Source of the DNA: Halorhodospira halophila | GTDB lineage: Bacteria > Pseudomonadota > Gammaproteobacteria > Nitrococcales > Halorhodospiraceae | Length of the DNA: 64,000 bases | Direction of reading: 5' to 3' | Assembly (NCBI RefSeq): GCF_016653405.1 | Contig: NZ_NHSN01000025.1 | Coordinates: 1 to 64,000 of the forward strand | In this document: positions 27,041-37,229 of the stretch, piece after piece | Layout of the letters: every line of letters begins with the position of its first letter | Position numbering within the stretch: position 1 is the first letter of the stretch | Translations under genes and position numbers: made by a program | Notes under the pieces: model-generated | What the model was told of the DNA's origin: nothing | Database searches by the model: none | What the model saw: only the letters and a program-made list of their open reading frames with translations

Positions 27041-27046
27041 ATTATA
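27041..27046 (-). promoter_or_regulatory. Promoter -10 box for rimP operon
   Basis: The minus strand reads a perfect TATAAT here, about 122 nt upstream of the rimP ATG and downstream of the tRNA-fMet terminator. No good -35 box lies 16-18 bp upstream (the region is CTTTTT-like), so it may need an activator or be weak. Start of transcription would be near 27034. Confidence 0.5.
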
Positions 27047-27120
27047 CACACGCGCCAGGTGACAAAAAAGCGCACGGCCCACGCCGGCTGACCCAACGGG
27101 ACCGTCCGTCAAGCGCCCAC

Positions 27121-27146
27121 AAAAAAGGCGGCCATGGGCCGCCTTT
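27121..27146 (-). terminator. Intrinsic terminator of tRNA-fMet
   Basis: On the minus strand AAAGGCGGCC, a 3-nt loop and GGCCGCCTTT form a 10-bp stem followed by a run of T (27121-27126 in plus coordinates). It begins 7 nt after the tRNA's CCA end and should end its transcript. Confidence 0.85.
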
Positions 27147-27152
27147 CCGGAT

Positions 27153-27229
<77 letters not shown>

Positions 27230-27242
27230 ACTGTTAAAGAGG

Positions 27243-27271
27243 ATTATACGGGGACCCTATGCAAACATCAA
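27243..27271 (-). promoter_or_regulatory. Promoter of tRNA-fMet
   Basis: On the minus strand TTGATG (27271-27266), 17 bp, then a perfect TATAAT (27248-27243). The predicted start near 27236 is about 7 nt before the mature tRNA end. Confidence 0.8.
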
Positions 27272-27302
27272 GCCGTCCCCGCCTTCGCGAGCCGATCCAC
27301 CG

Positions 27303-28757
27303 TCACAGTCCCAGGGCCGCCTGGCACAGGGCGATCAACCGCTCGGGGAAGATCCCGAGCACCAGGACCGCCACACCGTTGACGACCACCAAGCTGCGGA
27401 TGGCGGAGGACGCGCCGGGGGCCGGCAGCGCCTGCGTGTCGGCCTCCGCCTCGGGGCGGTCGAAATAGACGACCTTAAGCACCCGCAGGTAGTAGAAGGC
27501 CCCAACCACGGCCGCCACTACGGCAAAGATCGCCAGCGGGATGTGCCCCGCCTCGACGGCCGCCTGGAGCACCAGGTACTTGGCGTAGAAGCCGACCGTA
27601 CCGGGAATGCCGGTCATCGACACCAGCACCAGCAGCAGCACCCCGGCGTAAACCGGATGACGCTCGTTGAGCCCGCGCAGATCGGCGATCTCCTCAGCCT
27701 CGAACCCAGAGCGGGCCAGCACCGTGATCATGCCGAACGCGCCGGCCGCCATGATGCTGTAGGCGATGGTGTAGAACAGCGCGGCCGCGTGACCGGCATC
27801 GGTACCGGCGGTAAACCCGACCATGATGAACCCGGCGTGGGCGATGGCCGAGTAAGCCAGCATGCGCTTGAAGTTGGTCTGCACGATGGCGATCAGGTTG
27901 CCGACCAGCAGCGAGGCCACGGCGAGGATCATCAGCATCGGCTCAAGCTGCTCGTGCATCGGTCCCAGACCGTCGACCAGCAACCGCATGAACAGCGCCA
28001 CGGCCGCCACCTTCGGCGCCGTACTCAGGAACAGGGTCACCGGCGTGGGGGCGCCCTGGTAGACGTCCGGCACCCAGGCATGGAACGGCGCGGCACCGAG
28101 CTTGAAGGCCACGCCCACCAGCATGAACACCACCCCGAAGAGCAGCATCAGTGGATCGGAGTGGCGGCCCGCCACCTCGGCGATCACCGACAGCTCCAGG
28201 CTCGCGGTAGCGCCGTAGACCATCGACATGCCGTAGAGCAGGATGCCGGAGGCCAGCGAACCGAGAACGAAGTACTTCATGGCCGCCTCAGCCGCACGGC
28301 GCGAGTCGCGGTGATAGGCCACCAGGGCGTAGAGGGCCAGCGACAGCAGCTCCAGGCCGAGATACAAGCTGAGCAGGCTGGCGCCGGAGGCGATCACCAG
28401 CATGCCCAGGTTGGCGAACAGGGCCAGCAGGTAGAACTCCCCCTGGAGCAACCCGCGGTCGCCCAGATAGGGCCGCGTGTAGGCTAGGGCCAGCATGGAC
28501 AGCAGTGCCACGGAGGCCTTGACCACTGCACCCAGGGAGTCGGCAACGTAGTGGCCCGAGAAGGTCACCTCGTTCACGCCCCACTGGGTACTCAGGGCCA
28601 GCACCGCCGTCACCAGCAGCGCCCCCTGGGTCAGATAGAAAGTCGCGCTACGCCGGGCATCACTGGAGAAGAGGTCCACCACCAGCACGCCGCAGGTGGC
28701 CGCCAGCAACCAGATTTCCGGCAGCGCCAGGGAGAAATCGGGCGTCTCGAAGCTCAT
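27303..28757 (-). CDS. nuoN: NADH-quinone oxidoreductase subunit N
   Basis: One of three antiporter-like proton-pumping subunits in the membrane arm of respiratory complex I. The 484-residue, about 14-helix protein has the charged residues expected in the half-channels: LELLSLALYALVAY (Glu in TM5) and FKLGAAPFHAWVPDVYQGAP (Lys in TM7). It is the last gene of nuoA-N, 13 nt after nuoM. Only about 30 nt separate its stop from the tRNA-fMet promoter, and no obvious terminator lies there, so read-through is possible. Confidence 0.97.
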   Translation of the reverse strand: MSFETPDFSLALPEIWLLAATCGVLVVDLFSSDARRSATFYLTQGALLVTAVLALSTQWGVNEVTFSGHYVADSLGAVVKASVALLSMLALAYTRPYLGDRGLLQGEFYLLALFANLGMLVIASGASLLSLYLGLELLSLALYALVAYHRDSRRAAEAAMKYFVLGSLASGILLYGMSMVYGATASLELSVIAEVAGRHSDPLMLLFGVVFMLVGVAFKLGAAPFHAWVPDVYQGAPTPVTLFLSTAPKVAAVALFMRLLVDGLGPMHEQLEPMLMILAVASLLVGNLIAIVQTNFKRMLAYSAIAHAGFIMVGFTAGTDAGHAAALFYTIAYSIMAAGAFGMITVLARSGFEAEEIADLRGLNERHPVYAGVLLLVLVSMTGIPGTVGFYAKYLVLQAAVEAGHIPLAIFAVVAAVVGAFYYLRVLKVVYFDRPEAEADTQALPAPGASSAIRSLVVVNGVAVLVLGIFPERLIALCQAALGL

Positions 28758-28770
28758 TGCCTCTCCTTCC

Positions 28771-30288
28771 TTACCGGGCAGCCGGGAGCGCTGCAGAGAC
28801 GTCGTTCAACAACTCGACCAGGGTCGGCTCCGCCACAGCGACCAGCGCCTGGGGATAGACACCGACGCCGATCACCAGCACCGCCAGCACGCCGAGCAGC
28901 ATGAACTCGCGCCGGTCGAGGTCGTTCAGCGCAGCCACCCGCTCGTTGGCCACCGGACCGAAGATGACCCGCTTGACCAGCCACAGCGAGTAGGCAGCTC
29001 CGACGATCAGGGTCAGACCGGCGATGGCGGCGTACCAGAAGCTGGCCTGGTAGCTGCCGAGGATGACCAGGAACTCGCCGACGAAGCCGGAGGTCCCGGG
29101 CAGGCCCGCGTTGGCCATGGCGAAAACCACGAAGAGGGCGCCAAAGATCGGCATGCGGTTGATCACACCACCGTAGTCGGCGATGTTCCGGGTGTGCATC
29201 CGGTCGTAGAGCACGCCGACGCACAGGAACAGCGCCGCTGAGATGAACCCGTGGGAGATCAGCTGGACGTAGCCGCCGGTCATCGCCATCAGGGCGCCGT
29301 CCCCGGCCTCGGCACCGAGACCGGCCTGGAAGATGACGAAGAACCCCAGGGTGGCGAAGCCCATGTGGGCGATCGATGAGTAGGCGATCAGCCGCTTCAT
29401 GTCCTCCTGGACCATGGCCACCAAACCGATGTAGACGATGGCGATCAGCGACATGGCGATCACCAGCCAGGCCAGCTCCTGGCTCGCCTCCGGCGCGATG
29501 GGCAGCGCGAAGCGCAGGAACCCGTAGGCGCCCATCTTCAGGGTGATCGCCGCCAGGATCACCGAGCCACCGGTGGGCGCCTCGGTGTGTGCATCGGGGA
29601 GCCAGGTGTGTACTGGCCACATCGGCACCTTGACGGCAAAAGCCGCCAGCAGTGCCAGGAAGATCAGGATCTGCGCCTCGAGCCCGATGCTCAGCCCGTG
29701 GAAATCGAGTACGCCGAAGCTGCCCGCCTCCCAACGCAGATAGAGGAAGGCGATGAGCATCAGCACCGAACCGAGGAAGGTGTAGAGGAAGAACTTGATG
29801 GTGGCGTAGATGCGGTTGGCGCCGCCCCAGATACCGATGAGCAGGAACATCGGCACCAGCATCGCCTCCCAGAAAACATAGAAGAGGATGGCGTCGAGCG
29901 CCGCGAAGACGCCAACCATCAGCCCCTCCATGATCAGGAAGGCACCCATGTACTGCGCCGGCCGATAGGTGAGCCCGCTGCGACCGGCGACCACCACCAA
30001 CAGCGTGGCGAAGGCGGTCAGCACCACCAGCGGCATGGAGATACCGTCCACCCCCAGGTGGTAGTGGATGTCGAAGGTCGGCACCCAGTCGCGCTTCTCC
30101 ACGAACTGCATGCCGCTCCCGGGTTCAAAGGCGAACCAGAGCACAAGGCTGAACAGGAACGTCAGCCCGGCCACGCCGGTGGCCAGTTCCCGGACCGCCA
30201 CCTCCGAGCGCTGGCCAACGGCCAGCACCGCGGCACCGCCGAGGATCGGCAGCCAGATAATCAGGCTAAGCAACCAACCGTCGAACAT
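28771..30288 (-). CDS. nuoM: NADH-quinone oxidoreductase subunit M
   Basis: An antiporter-like proton-translocating subunit of complex I, 505 residues and about 14 helices. Conserved charges are visible in FYVFWEAMLVPMFLLIGIWG (Glu of TM5) and KVPMWPVHTWLPDAHTEAP (Lys of TM7 and the broken-helix region). Later helices carry the lysine in QEDMKRLIAYSSIAHMGF. It lies between nuoL (45-nt gap) and nuoN. Confidence 0.97.
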   Translation of the reverse strand: MFDGWLLSLIIWLPILGGAAVLAVGQRSEVAVRELATGVAGLTFLFSLVLWFAFEPGSGMQFVEKRDWVPTFDIHYHLGVDGISMPLVVLTAFATLLVVVAGRSGLTYRPAQYMGAFLIMEGLMVGVFAALDAILFYVFWEAMLVPMFLLIGIWGGANRIYATIKFFLYTFLGSVLMLIAFLYLRWEAGSFGVLDFHGLSIGLEAQILIFLALLAAFAVKVPMWPVHTWLPDAHTEAPTGGSVILAAITLKMGAYGFLRFALPIAPEASQELAWLVIAMSLIAIVYIGLVAMVQEDMKRLIAYSSIAHMGFATLGFFVIFQAGLGAEAGDGALMAMTGGYVQLISHGFISAALFLCVGVLYDRMHTRNIADYGGVINRMPIFGALFVVFAMANAGLPGTSGFVGEFLVILGSYQASFWYAAIAGLTLIVGAAYSLWLVKRVIFGPVANERVAALNDLDRREFMLLGVLAVLVIGVGVYPQALVAVAEPTLVELLNDVSAALPAAR

Positions 30289-30333
30289 CCGTTCTTCCCC
30301 TGCGTTCTTGCGCGTCCGTTCCGAAGCCGCGCA

Positions 30334-32304
30334 CTAGGCGAACAGCGTTCGCACAACGAAGAATGAGATCAGCAGCAGTACGCCGATGACCATGACGAAG
30401 GCGTAGTGATACAGGTACCCGGTCTGTGAGTACCGCGCCCCGGCAGCGACCCGGCCGATCAGACGCGCCGACCCGTTGACCAGCAGCCCGTCGATCAGCC
30501 AGCGATCCCCGACCTTCGACAGCAGCCCGGCGATCGCTCGACCGCCATCCGTGAACCCGCGGATGTAGAGCCAGTCGAACCCGTACTTGTGCTCCAGCAC
30601 CCGCTGCAGCGGACGCAGGGGCGCCACCACCCGTTCCCGCAGGTCAGGGCGACGCAGGTAGAGCAGCCAGGCCACGAAGACACCGGCCAGCACCAGGTAG
30701 AGCACCGGCGTCACCAACGCGTGGGCCATGAAGCCCAGAACCCCGGTGTACCCGTCCGCCAGGCGATCCAGGCCGGTCTGATCGGCAAGCACGCGGATCG
30801 ACCCGTCGGCGTAGAAGAAGTCGCCCATGACCATCGGCCCGAAGGTGAACAGGCCGATCAGCACCGAGGGCACCGCCAGGAGCACCAGCGGCACGGTCAC
30901 CACCAGCGGGCTCTCGTGCAGATGTTTGCGGGCGTGCTCGTCCATGCGCTCCTCGCCGTGAAAGACCATGAACAGCAGGCGGAAACTATAGAGCGCGGTG
31001 ACGAAGACCCCGAGCACCAGCAGCCAATAGGCGAAGGTGGCCCAGCCGCCGGCGGAGTACCCCACGGCCTCGATAATGGCGTCCTTCGAGAAGAAGCCAG
31101 AGAAGCCGGGGATGCCGATCAGCGCCAGGGTGCCGACCAGCATGGCGATGTAGGTCACCGGCATGTACCGGGCCAGCCCGCCCATCTTGCGCATGTCCTG
31201 CTCGTGGTGCAGGGCGATGATCACCGAGCCGGCCCCGAGGAAGAGCAGTGCTTTGAAGAAGGCGTGGGTGAACAGATGGAAGACACCGGCCGCGTAGGCC
31301 GACACGCCCAGGGCCGCGACCATGTAGCCGAGCTGGGAGAGCGTGGAGTAGGCGATGACCCGCTTGATGTCGTTCTGTACCAGCCCGATCAAGCCCATGA
31401 AGAAGGCCGTCAGCGCACCCACGACCAGGACCACGGTCAGCGCCACCGTGGACAGCTCGAAGACCGGCGACATGCGGGCGACCAGGAAGATGCCGGCGGT
31501 CACCATGGTCGCGGCGTGGATCAGCGCCGAGATGGGCGTTGGGCCCTCCATGGAGTCCGGCAGCCAGACATGGAGCGGGACTTGGGCCGACTTGCCCATG
31601 CAGCCGATGAAGATCAGCAGCGCGGCGACGGTCACCAGGCTCCACTCGGCGGCGCCGAAGAGGTTCAGCGTCCGGCCGGGATCGGCCTCCACCGCCGCGA
31701 AGATCTCGCCGTAGTGGAGCGTGCCAAAGGCACCAGCCAGTACGGCGATGCCCAGAAGCAGCCCCAGATCCCCCACGCGGTTGACCAGAAACGCCTTGAG
31801 GTTGGCAAAGATGGCGCTCTCGCGGGTGTACCAGAAACCGATCAACAGGTAAGAGACGAGCCCGACAGCCTCCCAGGCGAAGAACAGCTGCAGCAGGTTG
31901 TTCGCCATGACCAGCATCAGCATGGCGAAGGTGAACAGCGCGATGTAGCTGAAAAACCGCTGATAGCCTGGGTCGTCGTGCATGTAGCCGATGGTGTAGA
32001 TATGGACCATCAGCGCGACAAAGGTGACGGTGGCCATCATCACCGCGGTGAGCCGGTCGACCAGGAAGCCGATCTCGAAGCTCAGGTCGCCTACCGAGGC
32101 CCACGTGTAGACGGTGAAGTCCACCGGCTCCAGATCGCCCCAGACCAGGCCGTGCAGCACCCAGAAGGAAAGGGCGCAGGAAATGGCGACACCGAGGATG
32201 GTCACCCAGTGGGCTCCGGCGCGTCCGATCCAGCCGCCAGCCATGCCAGCGATGGCGGCGGCGACCAGCGGAAAGAGGACGATGGCGTAGAGGACCGTCT
32301 CCAT
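30334..32304 (-). CDS. nuoL: NADH-quinone oxidoreductase subunit L
   Basis: The distal proton-pumping subunit of complex I, with a long C-terminal amphipathic helix that runs along the membrane arm and a final anchor helix (LYHYAFVMVIGVLLLISFFV). At 656 residues it is somewhat longer than the E. coli protein. FAWEAVGLVSYLLIGFW and GKSAQVPLHVWLPDSMEGPT hold the functional Glu and Lys. Its ATG at 32304 begins 3 nt after the nuoK stop. Confidence 0.97.
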   Translation of the reverse strand: METVLYAIVLFPLVAAAIAGMAGGWIGRAGAHWVTILGVAISCALSFWVLHGLVWGDLEPVDFTVYTWASVGDLSFEIGFLVDRLTAVMMATVTFVALMVHIYTIGYMHDDPGYQRFFSYIALFTFAMLMLVMANNLLQLFFAWEAVGLVSYLLIGFWYTRESAIFANLKAFLVNRVGDLGLLLGIAVLAGAFGTLHYGEIFAAVEADPGRTLNLFGAAEWSLVTVAALLIFIGCMGKSAQVPLHVWLPDSMEGPTPISALIHAATMVTAGIFLVARMSPVFELSTVALTVVLVVGALTAFFMGLIGLVQNDIKRVIAYSTLSQLGYMVAALGVSAYAAGVFHLFTHAFFKALLFLGAGSVIIALHHEQDMRKMGGLARYMPVTYIAMLVGTLALIGIPGFSGFFSKDAIIEAVGYSAGGWATFAYWLLVLGVFVTALYSFRLLFMVFHGEERMDEHARKHLHESPLVVTVPLVLLAVPSVLIGLFTFGPMVMGDFFYADGSIRVLADQTGLDRLADGYTGVLGFMAHALVTPVLYLVLAGVFVAWLLYLRRPDLRERVVAPLRPLQRVLEHKYGFDWLYIRGFTDGGRAIAGLLSKVGDRWLIDGLLVNGSARLIGRVAAGARYSQTGYLYHYAFVMVIGVLLLISFFVVRTLFA

Positions 32305-32307
32305 GGC

Positions 32308-32613
32308 TTACCCCTTCATCGCATCCAGGGCGGCAACGTTGATGTCGCCGCGTGAGCGGAACAGGACCACGACGATGGCCAGGCCGATGGCCGCCTCCGC
32401 CGCCGCCACGGTGAGGATGAAGAAGACGAAGATCTGCCCGGCTATATCCTCCAGATAGGCGGAGAAGCCGATGAAGTTGATGTTCACGGCGAGCAGGATC
32501 AGCTCGATGCACATCAACAGCAGGATCACGTTCTTCCGGTTGAGGAAGATGCCTGCCACGCCGAGGGAGAACAGCAACGCCCCCAGGATCAGGAAATCGG
32601 ACAGCTCGATCAT
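32308..32613 (-). CDS. nuoK: NADH-quinone oxidoreductase subunit K
   Basis: A small three-helix membrane subunit of complex I (101 residues) that contributes two buried glutamates to the proton path: one in [14 protein letters not shown] and one in [14 protein letters not shown]. Length and helices match the family. The gene lies between nuoJ (48-nt gap) and nuoL. Confidence 0.97.
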   Translation of the reverse strand: MIELSDFLILGALLFSLGVAGIFLNRKNVILLLMCIELILLAVNINFIGFSAYLEDIAGQIFVFFILTVAAAEAAIGLAIVVVLFRSRGDINVAALDAMKG

Positions 32614-32661
32614 TGGGCCTTCCTGCTTGCCTTCGCTAGTCGTTTGCCCGGCTTCGGGCCC

Positions 32662-33273
32662 TCAGTTCCGCGTATGGTCCTGCCGTCGCGAGGACTTCAT
32701 GCGCACCATGCGCAGGCGGTCGTCCTTCTTGACCGACAGCTGCCGGGGCACATCCTGCTTGTGCGTCCCCTCGCGCCGGCGCAGCGTCAGGGTGATCGCG
32801 GCAACGATGGCCAGCAGTAGGATCACCGCCGCGATCTCGAACGGGTAGACGTAGACCGTGTACAACACCCCGCCAATCGCCTGGATATTGTTCACGTCCG
32901 CCGCCGGCTCGGGGATGGTCCCACTGACCAGGTCCGCCCGCTCGGAGACGATGACCGCCACCAGCTGCGCGGCCATCAGGACCGCCACCAGTGCCCCGAC
33001 CGGCAGGTAGCGGGTAAACCCTTCGCGCATCGGGGCGATGTTGATATCGAGCATCATCAGCACGAAGAGGAAGAGCACCATCACCGCGCCGACGTACACC
33101 AACACCAGGGCGATGCCGAGGAACTCGGCACCGGCCAGTACCCAGATCACCGCAGCGTTAAAGAACGCGAGCACCAGGAACAGCGCCGCGTGGACCGGGT
33201 TGCGCACGGAGATCACCATGGTCGCCGCGAACAGCAGCACCCCGGCGAAGATGTAGAAGATCACCTGTTCCAT
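32662..33273 (-). CDS. nuoJ: NADH-quinone oxidoreductase subunit J
   Basis: A five-helix membrane subunit of complex I near the quinone-chamber end of the membrane arm. The 203 residues from the ATG at 33273 contain FYIFAGVLLFAATMVISVRNP at the start (in two adjoining blocks) and LVLVYVGAVMVLFLFVLMML, whose helix carries the pi-bulge region of the family. The last 35 residues are basic and unusual in length, ending after VPRQLSVKK. The longer frame to 33348 overlaps nuoI and was rejected. Confidence 0.95.
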   Translation of the reverse strand: MEQVIFYIFAGVLLFAATMVISVRNPVHAALFLVLAFFNAAVIWVLAGAEFLGIALVLVYVGAVMVLFLFVLMMLDINIAPMREGFTRYLPVGALVAVLMAAQLVAVIVSERADLVSGTIPEPAADVNNIQAIGGVLYTVYVYPFEIAAVILLLAIVAAITLTLRRREGTHKQDVPRQLSVKKDDRLRMVRMKSSRRQDHTRN

Positions 33274-33289
33274 AAGCCCGAGGCTCCCA

Positions 33290-33781
33290 TTACCGGTAGG
33301 GCGCATCGGCGGCGCGATCGGCCGCCAGCTGGCTCTCGTACTTGTCACCCATGGCCAGCAGCTTCTGCTTGTCGGCGACCCGCTCCTCGCGACGCTCCAT
33401 GTGGAAGGTGTCGAGCCGGGTCAGGACGATGGAGTCTACCGGGCAGGACTCCTCGCAGAAGCCGCAGTAGATGCACTTGAACATGTCGATGTCGTAGCGC
33501 GTGGTGCGCCGTGTGCCGTCGGCGCGCTGGTGTGAATCGATGGTGATCGCCAGCGCCGGGCACACCGCCTCGCAGAGCTTGCAGGCGATACAGCGCTCCT
33601 CGCCGTTGGGGTATCGACGCAGGGCCAGGTGCCCCCGGAAACGCGGCGACTTCGGCGCCCGCTCTTCCGGGAACTCCAGCGTGACGCTGCGTCGGAAGAA
33701 CATGTGCCCCGCCGTCAGCCGCAGTCCGCGCAGCAGCTCGGTGAACAGGAAGCTGTTCAGATAGTCGTTTAGCGGTCTCAT
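33290..33781 (-). CDS. nuoI: NADH-quinone oxidoreductase subunit I (8Fe ferredoxin type)
   Basis: A peripheral-arm subunit carrying clusters N6a and N6b that pass electrons toward N2 in NuoB. The 163 residues have two CxxCxxCxxxCP motifs, [12 protein letters not shown] near residue 63 and [12 protein letters not shown] near residue 102. It lies 13 nt after nuoH and 16 nt before nuoJ. Confidence 0.97.
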   Translation of the reverse strand: MRPLNDYLNSFLFTELLRGLRLTAGHMFFRRSVTLEFPEERAPKSPRFRGHLALRRYPNGEERCIACKLCEAVCPALAITIDSHQRADGTRRTTRYDIDMFKCIYCGFCEESCPVDSIVLTRLDTFHMERREERVADKQKLLAMGDKYESQLAADRAADAPYR

Positions 33782-33794
33782 GACCGTACCCCCG

Positions 33795-34808
33795 TCAGAA
33801 CCAAGGACCGACGCCGCCGTAGACCAAGCCGGTGAGCACCACCAGCCAGACCACGGTGGCCGGGATCAGAACCTTCCAGCCCAGCCGCATGAGCTGGTCG
33901 TAGCGGTAGCGCGGGAAGGTGGCGCGGAACCACAGGTAGCAGAAGGCGAAGAAGGCAGCCTTCGCGAACAGCCAGACGATCCCGGGGACCCAGTCGAACG
34001 CTGGCCCAAGCACCGGCAGCCCCTCGAAGGGCGAGTGCCACCCGCCCAGGAACAGAGTCGCCGCGAGGAACGAGATGAGCAGCATGTTGGCGTACTCGGC
34101 CAGGAAGAAGACCGCGAAGGCCATTCCCGAGTACTCCACGTGGAAACCGGCAACGATCTCGGACTCGCCCTCGGCAATGTCGAACGGCGCCCGGTTGGTC
34201 TCGGCGACGCCGGAGATCCAGTAGATCAGGAACAGCGGCAGCAGCGGCAGCCAGAACCACTCCCAGAACGGACCGGCCTGGGCGTTGACGATGCCGGTGA
34301 GGTTCATCGTCCCGGCGGCCAGCAACACACCGACCAGCGCGAACCCCATGGCGATCTCGTAAGACACGACCTGGGCCGAGGCGCGCAAGGTACCGAGCAG
34401 CGCGTACTTGGAGTTGGAGGCCCAGCCGGCGATGATCAGTCCGTACACCCCCAGCGAGGTCATCGCCAGGATGTAGAGCAGACCAGCGTTGATATCCGCC
34501 ACCACCAGGCCGTCGTCGAAGGGGATCACCGCCCACGCGGCCAGGGCCGGCATGATGGCCATCGCCGGGGCGATCAAGAACAGCGTCCGGCTGGCGTAGG
34601 TCGGGATGGTGATCTCCTTGAAAAGGAGCTTCAGCGCATCGGCAATGGGCTGCAGCAGCCCGCGGGGACCGACCCGGTTGGGCCCGCGTCGATCCTGCAT
34701 GTGACCGATCACCCGCCGCTCGACGTAGGTGAAATAGGCCACGGCCAGGAACAGCGGGATCAGGACGGCCCAGATCTTGGCGAACTGCCAGAAGAGTGTC
34801 TCGTACAT
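33795..34808 (-). CDS. nuoH: NADH-quinone oxidoreductase subunit H
   Basis: The eight-helix membrane subunit that forms much of the quinone-binding chamber and joins the two arms of complex I. The 337 residues include [20 protein letters not shown] near residue 30 and [20 protein letters not shown] near residue 205, the two most conserved stretches of the family. It follows nuoG by 33 nt. Confidence 0.97.
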   Translation of the reverse strand: MYETLFWQFAKIWAVLIPLFLAVAYFTYVERRVIGHMQDRRGPNRVGPRGLLQPIADALKLLFKEITIPTYASRTLFLIAPAMAIMPALAAWAVIPFDDGLVVADINAGLLYILAMTSLGVYGLIIAGWASNSKYALLGTLRASAQVVSYEIAMGFALVGVLLAAGTMNLTGIVNAQAGPFWEWFWLPLLPLFLIYWISGVAETNRAPFDIAEGESEIVAGFHVEYSGMAFAVFFLAEYANMLLISFLAATLFLGGWHSPFEGLPVLGPAFDWVPGIVWLFAKAAFFAFCYLWFRATFPRYRYDQLMRLGWKVLIPATVVWLVVLTGLVYGGVGPWF

Positions 34809-34841
34809 GCCCTCGATCGTCCTTTTCTGCGGCTCTGCGGC

Positions 34842-37229
34842 CTAGAGCGCTTCCAGCGAGACGGTCCCGTAAGGGCCGCCGAGCGCCGCACGCTCATCCA
34901 GCCCGGCAGGAATCCAGGCCACGCCTGCCGGCACGGCGTCATCCACGACCAGCGGCAGCTCCGCCACCCCGCTGTCGGCACGGACCCGGACGCGGCGTGG
35001 CTGCGTCTGCGAAAACCCGAGTTCGGCCGCCGTCTGCGGGGCAAGCACCACCTCGGCCCGCCCGGCAATCGGCGCCTGCTGCAGTGGCCGCGCGCGCCGC
35101 ACCAGCGGATCGCCGGCGTAGATCGGCACACCACCGGCCAGCGCCAAGCCCTGCCCCGTCTTCGCCCCGGCGGCCACCGCCGTGGCCGGGTAGTGCGACC
35201 CCGGCCTCAGATCCCGACAGAGCCCGGCCAGCTCGCCGTAAACATCGGCGATGTCGTTGTATTCGAAGCGCTCCAGCCCGAGGACCGTGCCCAGGGCACG
35301 CAGGACGCGCCAGCCCGGGCGTGCCTCGCCGGGAGGCTCCGCCACACCACGGCAGCTCTGCCAGCGGCCCTCGTTGTTGACGTACGTCCCGGCACTCTCG
35401 CCGAAAGCGCCCATCGGCAGCAGGACGTCGGCCTGGGCGCGCAGCTGCTCGTCGGCGAAGGCCGTGATGGCCACCACCTCTTCGGCCTGCTCCATGGCCT
35501 GCCGGGCGGCCTGCGGATCCCATAGATCGCGGGTCGGCTCGACGTTCAGCAGCAGATACCCCTTGAGCCCGGCGCGCAGCATGGCGTCGGCGCTGCGTCC
35601 GGCCGGCTGTGCCGCCACGCCGCCGGCCTGACGATGTGGCACCGCGCCGGCCAACCAGCCGCCGGCGGTATTGCCGGCCTCGGCGAGAACCCCGAGGCGC
35701 CCGCCGCAGAACTCCGCGATACAGCTGCCCAGGGCCCGCAACGCGGCAGCCTGCGGATGACTGCTGGCGAGGTTGCCGAGCAGCACCGTGGGCCGCTGCG
35801 CCGCGGCCAACCGGCGCGCCACCTCGCGGGCGTGATCCGTCACCGGTCCGGCCACGGCAGCCAATTCGTCGGGCAGCGAGCGCCCGGCTCCCTCGGCCAC
35901 TGCCACCGCCACCGCGCCGAACTCGGCAACCAGCTGCGCCGGCGCAACGGCCTGCTCTGAGGCCAGCGGCAGGTTCCAATCGAACCCCCGGGGGTTCAGG
36001 GCCATGATCTGCGCGCCCGAACGCGCGACCTTGCGCAGGCGGTGGTTGATCAGCGGCTGCTCGTGTCGGGTATAGGCCCCGACCAGCAGCGCCGCATCGA
36101 CCTGCTCGAGCTCGGCGATCTCCTGCCCGAGATAGGGGAAGGGCGGTGCCTGTTCCTGGTCCGAGGTGTCCACCTCGCGGAGCCGGTGGTCGACGTTCCC
36201 GCTCCCCAGACCGCGCAGCAGTCGCGCCGCCAGGTAGAGTTCCTCGAGGGTGGCGCTCGGCGCCAGCAGCCCGCCCAGACCATCAGCGCCGTGGCGCTGG
36301 ACGACCCCCTGCAGGGCCCCCGCGGCGCGATCGAGTGCCGTCTCCCAGGGCACCTCGTGCCAACGGCCGTCGCGCTTGATCATCGGCTGCACAAGCCGGT
36401 CGGCGTGGTCGACCCCCTCAATGGCGAACCGGTCGCGGTCGGCGATCCAGGTCTCGTTGATGGCCTCGTTCTCGCGCGGCACCGCCCGCTGGATACGTCC
36501 GCGCAGGGTGTGCAGCGCCAGGTTCGAGCCGACCCCGTCGTGGGGGGAGACCGCTGGGAAGCTGAGCAGCTCCCACGGACGGGCCCGGAAACGGAACGGC
36601 TTGTTGGTCAGCGCTCCAACCGGGCAGAGGTCGATCACGTTGCCGGAGAGCTCCGAGCTTAGCCCCGTTTCCAGGTAGGTCGAGATCTCCATGTGCTCGC
36701 CCCGCCCCATGCCACCGAGTTCCTTCTGCCCGGCCACCTCGTCGAGGAAGCGCACACAGCGGGTGCAGTGGATGCAGCGGGTCATCTCCGTGGCGACCAG
36801 CGGGCCAAGGTCCTCGTCGGCCACGGAGCGTTTGCCTTCGGTAAAGCGCGAGATCCCGCGGCCGTACCCCATGGAGATGTCCTGCAACTCGCACTCGCCG
36901 CCCTGGTCGCAGATTGGGCAGTCGAGCGGGTGGTTGATCAGCAGGAACTCCATCACCCCGCGCTGCGCCTTGATCGCCGTCGCCGATGTAGTGCGCACCA
37001 CCATGCCGTCAGCCACTGGCGTGGCGCACGCCGGCAGCGGTTTCGGCGCCTTCTCGACCTCGACGAGGCACATCCGACAGTTGGCCACCACCGAGAGGTG
37101 CTTGTGGTAGCAGAACCGCGGGACGTGGATCCCGTGACGGTCGGTGGCCTGAATCAGCATCTCGCCCTTGCGGGCCTCGATGGAGCACCCATCGACCTCG
37201 ATGGTGACCGTCTCCTCGTTTGCGCTCAT
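34842..37229 (-). CDS. nuoG: NADH-quinone oxidoreductase subunit G
   Basis: The large iron-sulfur subunit of the peripheral arm, 795 residues. The N-terminus carries the 2Fe-2S N1b ligands ([16 protein letters not shown]), then [18 protein letters not shown] for N5/N4 with a His ligand upstream, and [13 protein letters not shown]. The rest is a molybdopterin-oxidoreductase-like domain that has lost the cofactor. The CxxCxxxC site for the extra cluster N7 of E. coli is missing; the region reads SPHDGVGSN. Its ATG overlaps the nuoF stop by 4 nt. Confidence 0.96.
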   Translation of the reverse strand: MSANEETVTIEVDGCSIEARKGEMLIQATDRHGIHVPRFCYHKHLSVVANCRMCLVEVEKAPKPLPACATPVADGMVVRTTSATAIKAQRGVMEFLLINHPLDCPICDQGGECELQDISMGYGRGISRFTEGKRSVADEDLGPLVATEMTRCIHCTRCVRFLDEVAGQKELGGMGRGEHMEISTYLETGLSSELSGNVIDLCPVGALTNKPFRFRARPWELLSFPAVSPHDGVGSNLALHTLRGRIQRAVPRENEAINETWIADRDRFAIEGVDHADRLVQPMIKRDGRWHEVPWETALDRAAGALQGVVQRHGADGLGGLLAPSATLEELYLAARLLRGLGSGNVDHRLREVDTSDQEQAPPFPYLGQEIAELEQVDAALLVGAYTRHEQPLINHRLRKVARSGAQIMALNPRGFDWNLPLASEQAVAPAQLVAEFGAVAVAVAEGAGRSLPDELAAVAGPVTDHAREVARRLAAAQRPTVLLGNLASSHPQAAALRALGSCIAEFCGGRLGVLAEAGNTAGGWLAGAVPHRQAGGVAAQPAGRSADAMLRAGLKGYLLLNVEPTRDLWDPQAARQAMEQAEEVVAITAFADEQLRAQADVLLPMGAFGESAGTYVNNEGRWQSCRGVAEPPGEARPGWRVLRALGTVLGLERFEYNDIADVYGELAGLCRDLRPGSHYPATAVAAGAKTGQGLALAGGVPIYAGDPLVRRARPLQQAPIAGRAEVVLAPQTAAELGFSQTQPRRVRVRADSGVAELPLVVDDAVPAGVAWIPAGLDERAALGGPYGTVSLEAL

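Noticed and set aside
27107-27112. TTGACG as -35 box for rimP
   Set aside because: No -10-like hexamer lies 16-18 bp downstream; the TATAAT at 27041-27046 is too far away.
34842-37229. Loss of the N7 cluster site in NuoG as an anomaly
   Set aside because: The N7 cysteines are absent in many complex I lineages, so this is ordinary variation.
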